Source of the DNA: Molossus alvarezi
Lineage: Eukaryota; Chordata; Mammalia; Chiroptera; Molossidae
DNA length: 64,000 nt
Direction: 5' to 3'
NCBI GenBank assembly: GCA_037176705.1
Contig: JBAWUJ010000056.1
Coordinates: 248,001 to 312,000 of the forward strand
The position numbers and the translations under genes were made by a program. This document shows positions 56,579 through 64,000 of this stretch, piece by piece (position 1 is the stretch's first letter; every line of letters begins with the position of its first letter). The notes under the pieces were generated by a model. The model was not told where the DNA came from and did not search any database. It was given only the letters and a program-made list of their open reading frames with translations.

Positions 56579-57565
56579 AAAACTGCCCTCCACCCTCTGA
56601 GACAGGGCAGGGTGTGGGTGGGGGTTAGGTGGCGGTCGGGTGGTGGCGGTGGTGTTGAGCGGTGGCGGTTTAGGGGTGCAGGTCCAGGGCATCCAAGGAG
56701 AAGTTAAACAGTCCATCTCGGCGTCTTCGATTCCCTAGGCCAAACGCTGGTGTGGAGTGATGAGGGTGCGGGGAGGCCTGGTAGGGGATGAATGGACTCA
56801 GTAAGCCTGTGTCTCGGGAACAACGAGCACACGCGTACTGAAACACTGTGCTCCAGCTGACGATTTTGGTAACTCTCCTTTAGGTTCCCCTCACATGGAT
56901 GGATGGGTAGATGGTTGGGTGGGTGGGTGGGTGGATGGATGGATGGATGGTGAGCACTGAACTGGACAGAGAGGACACACCGATCCTCCCTCCGCCCACC
57001 GATTTCCAAGGGTAGGTCCGGGCCTAGGACATGGGCAACACCCCCATCAAGTGAATTTAGTTAACACCTTTGTAGTTTGGACCGTCCTTGGAGTTTAGTG
57101 TAGGTCTCTGGGTCTGTGGGGCCACGACACAGGCCTCGGCTGAGCTCGCCTGTGTTCCTATGTGTATGTGGCCCCTGTTACGCGCACACGCGCGCGCACA
57201 CACACGGTCCTCTCCTCGGGAGAGCCCTGACTCCTAAGTCGTGATCCCGGGGTTGTTTGAAACATCACCCCAAAGGAGTGGACCCCAGGAGGAGGATGTG
57301 AACATATGTAGTAGACGCCCGTGAACTGTGTGTTCTGAAAAGGGTTCAGACCTTAGGTCGTAGGTGATGTTTATATTTACCACCCTGCAATGAGAACCTA
57401 GAAACAAGTCAGGACATCAAAAATCCCTCTCTTTGAAAGTCAGGGAGTTCCTGCATGTGTCAGAGAGGGTCCCCTATTTGTCTCCTGGCCTTCCACAGAA
57501 TTCACCCCAGGACCCGATGTGTAATCTTTGAGTCTGATGAGTTTTTTGAGTCATTCTTTGTTGTT

Positions 57566-57630
57566 GCTGGTGCTGGTGCTGGTGCTGGTGCTGGTGCTGG
57601 TGCTGGTGCTGGTGCGGGTCCTGGTGTTGG

Positions 57631-57658
<28 letters not shown>
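57566..57658 (+). repeat. U10 terminal microsatellite (GCTGGT)8 / (GCT)9
   Basis: Three hexamers shorter than its neighbour U9. Same structure as U5 although the surrounding sequence is U1-class, so this is probably independent contraction. Confidence 0.97.
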
Positions 57659-57661
<3 letters not shown>

Positions 57662-59266
57662 TCTTCAGTTAAACCTCACCCGAGGGTATTTCCTTGATTT
57701 GCAGTTGGACACCGAAATGCCAGGATAATTCTGGGAGAAGAGGAATGGAGAAACCGAGGCAGGAAAGATAAACAAAGCCAAAGAGCTTTGCGGGACGTGT
57801 GTAGCAGGGCCTGATCTTGAGAACCAGGCCAACAGACTCTACTTGTCACAGAAGTGTGCAGCAGAGGAGGGGGCACGGAAGGGGAGAGGGGGAGAATTCA
57901 GACACCACTTAGTGGCAATCATCCTGAAGTTGTTGGGACAGCAGGGAGGGAGAGAGGGAGGGAGGAGGAAAGAAGAGTGTAAAGGAATGAACCAAGCAAC
58001 CGAGCAACCAACCGACCAAAGAGGCAGGTCCTTCCCAGGAACTAGACCAAAGAAAAGGGGAGACTTTGGGAGTCCAACTGCACCAGGAATATCTAGGCGA
58101 GGAACTTCAAAACCAAAACTTCCAGACAGAAGGGGATGTGAGGCAGAAAAGGCTCTTTAGATGAGCCGAGAGCCTGCCTGTGCTCCCTAGGCCAGACGCG
58201 TAGGGTGGCTCGCTCCGTTTCCGTAATAAATGTGCATGAGTTCAGGTTGTGCTCCCTTCACTTGCATTCAGGTTGCAATAAATTCACGGGGCGAGCGGAA
58301 GGCAGATGTTCTGTGCAGTGTCTCCTCCACCTCCTTCCCCATGAGAACACAAAGATCCAGGCTGGGGACAGCCCTCTGCCGGTGATTCAGGGGATCGTCC
58401 AGTCACACCTCTCTGGTGTCTGTGAGCGGTGCAGGTCCCATTTGCATCACAGGCGGCCTTTGAGAGGGAGTGGGAGGGGGCCAGGGGGTATGGTCAAGTG
58501 GGAGGGCAGGAGGGAGCGGGAAGAGGGAACTCTGCAACACCTGAAGAGTTTATTGTCTTTGGCTTTCCCCACACACTCACTGCTTCAAGAAGCAGTGTGG
58601 AGTCACACCAAGATTCCCCACAGGAGAACAGGAAGGAGGGGTTGACGGCAGGCAAGTTTCCTTAGTAGGCCTCCTCCTCGCCCAGCCGCACCACTTGCCC
58701 TTGGCAGAGATTCCAACGCCAGGCAAGGGGAGGAGTGGGGGCGAAAGCTTCACAGTGCCCAAAGGGTAGGGCCCCCGGCCCATGGGAAGCTGGTGGCAGG
58801 CGGGCCGAGCAGTGGAGGGGTGTCCCGTGGAACACATCTGCCGCTTTGCCATCGGACTGGAGCTTGGTGGGTTGTCGGGGCGGCGGCCCAAACACACGGG
58901 TGGAGGGGGGCGCTCGCCTAGGGCGGGACTTTTGGGGGGGGGTTGCCCCGCCGGTTCGGTGCCCGCCGCCACAGGAGTGGTTCGCCGTGTCCTGCCAGGA
59001 ATCCCTCTGTCACCCTCTTCAGTCCACCAAATCCCGTTTTTGTCTGGGAAAAGTGGACATGTGTAAAAAGGAGAAGCGAACGGACGACACAGTTCCGGGA
59101 GGCCGATTCACGTGGATATTGTTTCCACGCGACACAGGTGTCAAGAAGTAAGTGTAAGGGATGAGGCCCCCACCTGCATTTCTCAGGCCGTGAAAGTGGT
59201 TTTCATGGCAGGTACTGCCCTGTGTCATTTGCCCCGACCCTGCTCCTACACACCGCCTTCCATTTC

Positions 59267-60846
59267 CCCGGGGCGCGCAGGTGTGCTGTCAATTGCCAGC
59301 ATTCAGGACGGCCGCGGCCCCGCCCCTTTCGCCCCGCCCCCGTCCTGACGGCCCATCCCCCTGTGCGCCGACCCGGCCAGCTGTCAACCTCCTCCGTGCG
59401 GAGCTTATCACAGCCGCCACCGGGCAGGCGCTGCGCGATTGCCCCACGTCACAGTGAGGCCAGCCGGATCGCATCGCATCACATCACGTCGCATCGCATC
59501 CTGACTAACGGGGCCACGGAGACGCGTGGCCCAGCGCTCGGGAGCCCGGGCACGTGCTCGATTCACGGCAGCGGGAGGGTGCTTGGGACACTTGTCTTCT
59601 CTCCTCTCTTTTCCGCTTCTCTCTCTCTCTCTCTCTCTCTGTGTCTCTCTCTGTCTCTCTCTCTTTCCCGCCCCGCCCCCGTCTCCCTCTCCTCCTCTCT
59701 CTCTCCCCCCTAGTCTCATAGAGCTCTCCGGTCTTGCAGGACAGGGAATTTCGCGGAGTCGTGGAAGGGACTGCTCCCCTAGGCCCCTCCTGTGCCGAGG
59801 AAGGTCAGGCGGGCAAGCGGGTCCCCGGGCGGATTTGGGGATTTCCTCGGAGCGAGGAGAGGAGGCAGCTTCTCTGTGCGATCTCGGTTCCGGCGGAGGA
59901 CACCTGCTGTGGGCAGAGAAGCCCGACCCCGGTGGCCTGGGGTTTTCGCCGGCGCCGGCGATACCGCGATACGTCAACCATCCACAGGAGTGGAAACGGT
60001 CCTGGTGCACACTGCAACTGTTTTCAGAGAGGTAGGGACTGTCGTGTCTTAGGTCAAATAAGTACTTTTGAAACCTAAGTCCTTCAGATCAACGTGTTAA
60101 TATTTATTGCCTGATCCGCCCGCGCCCGCCCAGTCCCCAGCACACCAGGCCACCCACAGCCGGCCTCGCCCCCCCACCCAGACACACACACACGCACCCC
60201 CACGGACACGCACACCGCCCCGCCCCCACCCACACCGACACAGCAGCGCCCAGTCACGGCCCGTTAGAGATCCGGGCCACTGGTGGACCCGGTCGCTGTC
60301 CGTTGCAGCGGTCGCTGTCCGTTGCAGCGGCGAAGTCCGGTGCCGGGCAATCTGTCTCTCCGGTCGCCCAGGCAACCGGCGGCCAGGGCCGCCGTTGATG
60401 GCGCGGTCACGCGTCACCCGCAAGTCGTCCTCGCTCGTTCGGTGCCTCGATCGCGTGACCGCGGTTCTGCGGGCAGACCCGGAAGCGGGCCGGAGAGAGG
60501 CACACACGCACAGACACTCCCTCCCTCCCTCCCTCCCTCACAGACACACACAGGCCTCCACACCTCCCTCGCTGGCTCGCTCCCTCCCCCCCCCCTTGGC
60601 CTCTGGCGACATACAAGTACATAATCAGTCAATAAAACGTTTCAATATCGCGGCGCTCTCGTCCATTTCATCGGCTTCGCGTCAGTCTGCGGCCTCGGCC
60701 CGGGCAGAGACCCTGAGAGGGCCGAGGAGATCTCCCCCTCCCTTTCGACCTGGAGGATGTTCAGTGGGCCGGCGAGGGAAGAGCGGCTGCCAGCCGCCGA
60801 GCCGGCCCGCGCGCTTTGTTTCTCACGGAAGGCTTCCGGGCCCGTG
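59267..60846. promoter_or_regulatory. U11 CpG island core
   Basis: Counterpart of 1691-3270, same length as the U1 and U10 copies. Confidence 0.8.
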
Positions 60847-63315
60847 ACAAGGGAGACCATCTGGTGGGAGACCTAAGAGTGTAGTGAGACATCAGGAGGG
60901 ATACCTCGACTGGGAACATCTTCCCTGAGGAGCAAGGGCTTCGCCTCCCACACCGGGCCCCCGCCCAGCTCAGGATCCCAGTACCAGGAAGAGAAGTCCC
61001 CATCCCTTGTGGCTGTGCAAACCACGGGGAATCGAGGTCGAGCCTGCCGGGGTCCCAGGCAGTTCCTTTGAAAGGGCCTGCCCACGCACGGAGCTCCGGG
61101 GACCCTCTTTCTGCGGGCTGCGGAGTGGGGGTGGGTGGCAGGGAGGGACAGCGGCAGCTTGAAAGGCACCAGAGACATCCCTGGGAAGAACTGAGTCCTT
61201 TGGCATTGGGGTGAGAGCTGGAGGGGCAGCTTTGTCCCGGGCACACGTGCTGGTGGAGGCTGCTGTTCCATGGGTGAGCCCTTCCCTCGCGGGGCAGGCA
61301 GCCCGGTGGGCGGGCGCGCACCGTCCCTGGGACTCTGGTGACCTGGCACCCACTGTCTGGGCCACCCTGGTGATTGCCTGAGGCCCCGCCCCACGGCCCA
61401 TTCAGGCCCACCCAAGCTGTGTCCATTGACTTTCTCCTAGGATTGGCCTGTCTTGGCTCCCGCTTGCTTCACGTGGTCCTAAATTCTCTGAAACCAGCAA
61501 CACCTGGCCTCAGCGAGCCCCATCCCTCCTCTGGCTCACTGGCCCCAGGCCTGGCAGTGGTAGCAGCCAGCCTTGGGGCCCAGCTTGACATTGCCTAGGC
61601 ACCTCCAAGACCAGCACAGAAGGCAGCCATGTGTAGATCGCTTTGTAGCTTATGTCTGGTGGCCCCGGGGAGAACACACAGGGGCAGTGGCCGACCTCGC
61701 CCCGGAGCCAGCCTGGAAGAGTTGGCCTTTCCTTTGCTCCTTTTCCCTTCAGAATATTACAATGGCATCCTCAGTCCCTGGAGGTGGGCCTCTGAGCTTC
61801 TTTCTCAATAGGCTGTACGTGTGTATTCTTTCTCTTGCCTCTCTCTTTCCTCCCTCCCTCCCTCTCTGGCTAGAGCCCTTTGGGGCTCAGGGCGAGACTG
61901 AGGAAGTTGTACAGAGAGCTCCCACATGCCCACTGCCCTGTAGTCCCTGCTCTTTCTTCCCCAAGTCACACACGGGCAGGCACGCAGGCACCCAATGCGT
62001 GAATTTTCTGAGGCCCAGAGGCCTGGTGCAGAACTTAGGATGAAACCCCTACCCTTCTGTTTTCCACAAAGACAGGCATGGGCCTAAGCAAGGTGGCCTG
62101 GCCTGGGCCTGGGGGTGGGGTGGGGGTGGGCTTAGGGGATGGGAAGGGAAGGCCAGGGCCACTTATTCCAAGGGAAAGCAATGGCTTCATTCAAATGCAG
62201 AGAGCCTAGGACTTTGCCTCAGGCTTCTACAACTCCCCCACACTTAGGCCACTGATTCCAAGCTGCAGGAAGGGAGCGCGGGCGGGCAGTCTGGGGCTGA
62301 AAGACTTCGCCTCCATGTGCCAAAGCCGAAAACTGCCCTCCACCCTCTGAGACAGGGCAGGGTGTGGGTGGGGGTTAGGTGGCGGTCGGGTGGTGGCGGT
62401 GGTGTTGAGCGGTGGCGGTTTAGGGGTGCAGGTCCAGGGCATCCAAGGAGAAGTTAAACAGTCCATCTCGGCGTCTTCGATTCCCTAGGCCAAACGCTGG
62501 TGTGGAGTGATGAGGGTGCGGGGAGGCCTGGTAGGGGATGAATGGACTCAGTAAGCCTGTGTCTCGGGAACAACGAGCACACGCGTACTGAAACACTGTG
62601 CTCCAGCTGACGATTTTGGTAACTCTCCTTTAGGTTCCCCTCACATGGATGGATGGGTAGATGGTTGGGTGGGTGGGTGGGTGGATGGATGGATGGATGG
62701 TGAGCACTGAACTGGACAGAGAGGACACACCGATCCTCCCTCCGCCCACCGATTTCCAAGGGTAGGTCCGGGCCTAGGACATGGGCAACACCCCCATCAA
62801 GTGAATTTAGTTAACACCTTTGTAGTTTGGACCGTCCTTGGAGTTTAGTGTAGGTCTCTGGGTCTGTGGGGCCACGACACAGGCCTCGGCTGAGCTCGCC
62901 TGTGTTCCTATGTGTATGTGGCCCCTGTTACGCGCACACGCGCGCGCACACACACGGTCCTCTCCTCGGGAGAGCCCTGACTCCTAAGTCGTGATCCCGG
63001 GGTTGTTTGAAACATCACCCCAAAGGAGTGGACCCCAGGAGGAGGATGTGAACATATGTAGTAGACGCCCGTGAACTGTGTGTTCTGAAAAGGGTTCAGA
63101 CCTTAGGTCGTAGGTGATGTTTATATTTACCACCCTGCAATGAGAACCTAGAAACAAGTCAGGACATCAAAAATCCCTCTCTTTGAAAGTCAGGGAGTTC
63201 CTGCATGTGTCAGAGAGGGTCCCCTATTTGTCTCCTGGCCTTCCACAGAATTCACCCCAGGACCCGATGTGTAATCTTTGAGTCTGATGAGTTTTTTGAG
63301 TCATTCTTTGTTGTT

Positions 63316-63386
63316 GCTGGTGCTGGTGCTGGTGCTGGTGCTGGTGCTGGTGCTGGTGCTGGTGCTGGTGCTGGTCCTGGTGTTGG

Positions 63387-63414
<28 letters not shown>
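63316..63414 (+). repeat. U11 terminal microsatellite (GCTGGT)10 / (GCT)9, no GCGGGT
   Basis: Only copy lacking the GCGGGT interruption. Either one G to T change converted it to GCTGGT (then 9 plus 1 hexamers) or the interruption was deleted with flanking hexamers. Confidence 0.97.
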
Positions 63415-63417
<3 letters not shown>

Positions 63418-64000
63418 TCTTCAGTTAAACCTCACCCGAGGGTATTTCCTTGATTTGCAGTTGGACACCGAAATGCCAGGATAATTCTGGGAGAAGAGGA
63501 ATGGAGAAACCGAGGCAGGAAAGATAAACAAAGCCAAAGAGCTTTGCGGGACGTGTGTAGCAGGGCCTGATCTTGAGAACCAGGCCAACAGACTCTACTT
63601 GTCACAGAAGTGTGCAGCAGAGGAGGGGGCACGGAAGGGGAGAGGGGGAGAATTCAGACACCACTTAGTGGCAATCATCCTGAAGTTGTTGGGACAGCAG
63701 GGAGGGAGAGAGGGAGGGAGGAGGAAAGAAGAGTGTAAAGGAATGAACCAAGCAACCGAGCAACCAACCGACCAAAGAGGCAGGTCCTTCCCAGGAACTA
63801 GACCAAAGAAAAGGGGAGACTTTGGGAGTCCAACTGCACCAGGAATATCTAGGCGAGGAACTTCAAAACCAAAACTTCCAGACAGAAGGGGATGTGAGGC
63901 AGAAAAGGCTCTTTAGATGAGCCGAGAGCCTGCCTGTGCTCCCTAGGCCAGACGCGTAGGGTGGCTCGCTCCGTTTCCGTAATAAATGTGCATGAGTTCA
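63415..64000 (+). repeat. U12, first 586 bp of the next unit
   Basis: Corresponds to U1 83-668 and carries the common CAGAGG start state. The unit continues past the window. Confidence 0.95.

Larger units (their letters stand above)
51909..57658 (+). repeat. Macrosatellite unit U10 (5750 bp)
   Basis: U1/U7-class unit with three private indels within 170 bp: a 6 bp deletion at 56408/56409, a 12 bp deletion at 56518/56519 removing the GCGCGGGCGGG stretch, and an 18 bp tandem duplication (56543-56560 and 56561-56578). The three cancel to zero net length. The unit is short because its terminal microsatellite has only 8 GCTGGT plus 9 GCT. Confidence 0.96.
57659..63414 (+). repeat. Macrosatellite unit U11 (5756 bp)
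   Basis: U1/U7-class unit with few private changes. In its terminal microsatellite the GCGGGT interruption present in every other copy is absent, so ten uninterrupted GCTGGT hexamers run directly into CCTGGT GTTGGT and nine GCT. Confidence 0.96.
1..64000. repeat. Macrosatellite array, ~5.76 kb unit, >11 copies
   Basis: The whole window is one head-to-tail tandem array. Identical landmark sequences recur at 100, 5868, 11629, 17390, 23130, 28873, 34637, 40405, 46161, 51926, 57676 and 63432, giving successive periods of 5768, 5761, 5761, 5740, 5743, 5764, 5768, 5756, 5765, 5750 and 5756 bp. Length variation comes almost entirely from microsatellites and homopolymers inside the unit. No unit is inverted, no foreign sequence interrupts the array, and neither end of the array is reached. 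Unit size, CpG-dense composition and near-identity between copies match vertebrate macrosatellites. The specific family is not identified. Confidence 0.98.

Noticed and set aside
1..64000. D4Z4-like array with DUX genes
   Set aside because: No frame contains a homeodomain signature such as WFQNR, and the period is wrong.
1..64000. Tandem U2 snRNA locus, which also has a period near 6 kb and a CT microsatellite
   Set aside because: I looked on both strands for the conserved U2 5' region (for example CTTCTCGGCC and the branch-site GTAGTA context) and found none.
1..64000. 5S rDNA, 45S rDNA spacer, tRNA or histone array
   Set aside because: No 5S internal control region, no tRNA A/B boxes, no rRNA core sequence and no histone coding frame was seen, and the period fits none of them.

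Overview
This window is one uninterrupted tandem array. A unit of about 5.76 kb repeats head to tail, all in the same orientation, from the first base to the last. With the unit boundary placed where the short GCT run ends (first boundary at position 83), there are eleven complete units, called U1 to U11, of 5740 to 5768 bp. The last 82 bp of a preceding unit (U0) lie at the left edge and the first 586 bp of a following unit (U12) at the right edge. By eye, any two units differ at no more than a few tens of positions plus microsatellite length changes, so identity is above 99 percent. Both array ends lie outside the window.

The sequence looks like vertebrate, most probably mammalian, nuclear DNA. 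It has a sharply delimited CpG-dense block in each unit, GC boxes, a long CT microsatellite, GGAT/GGGT tetranucleotides, an alternating CG/CA tract, AATAAA signals and splice-like junctions. There is no prokaryotic gene organisation and no recognisable protein family. I cannot name the species or chromosome. The best general class is a GC-rich macrosatellite, the class that contains DXZ4 and D4Z4. A DXZ4-like CTCF-bound X-linked array in a non-primate mammal is one hypothesis. It rests on architecture only, not on a sequence match.

Layout of one unit, in U1 coordinates: 83-860 is mixed sequence with a polypurine tract; 864-871 is an octamer; 1002-1021 is a perfect dyad; about 1100-1570 is a CpG-rich shoulder ending in a GTAAGT splice-donor-like site at 1572. 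The core CpG island is 1691-3270. It holds GC boxes, a GCATC pentamer run, an E-box, a 115 bp pyrimidine tract followed by acceptor-like AGs, a possible exon (2164-2455), a 16 bp palindrome, an AT-rich dyad, a 19 bp tandem duplication, an ETS-like site and several hairpins. From 3271 to 4530 the sequence is ordinary and GC-rich. From 4535 to 5380 come G-quadruplex, GGT-rich, GGAT/GGGT and alternating CG/CA tracts. From 5381 to 5739 is unremarkable sequence, and 5740-5850 is a GCTGGT/GCT microsatellite.

I do not call any protein-coding gene. Long open frames exist, but most begin at GTG or TTG, all lie in GC-rich or low-complexity DNA, and none shows a recognisable domain. The array has internal structure. 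U2 to U6 form a block that shares diagnostic variants absent from U1 and U7 to U11. Markers inside the block are shuffled between units, which fits unequal exchange and gene conversion. U8 and U9 look like a recent duplication pair, and U10 carries a private set of three indels.
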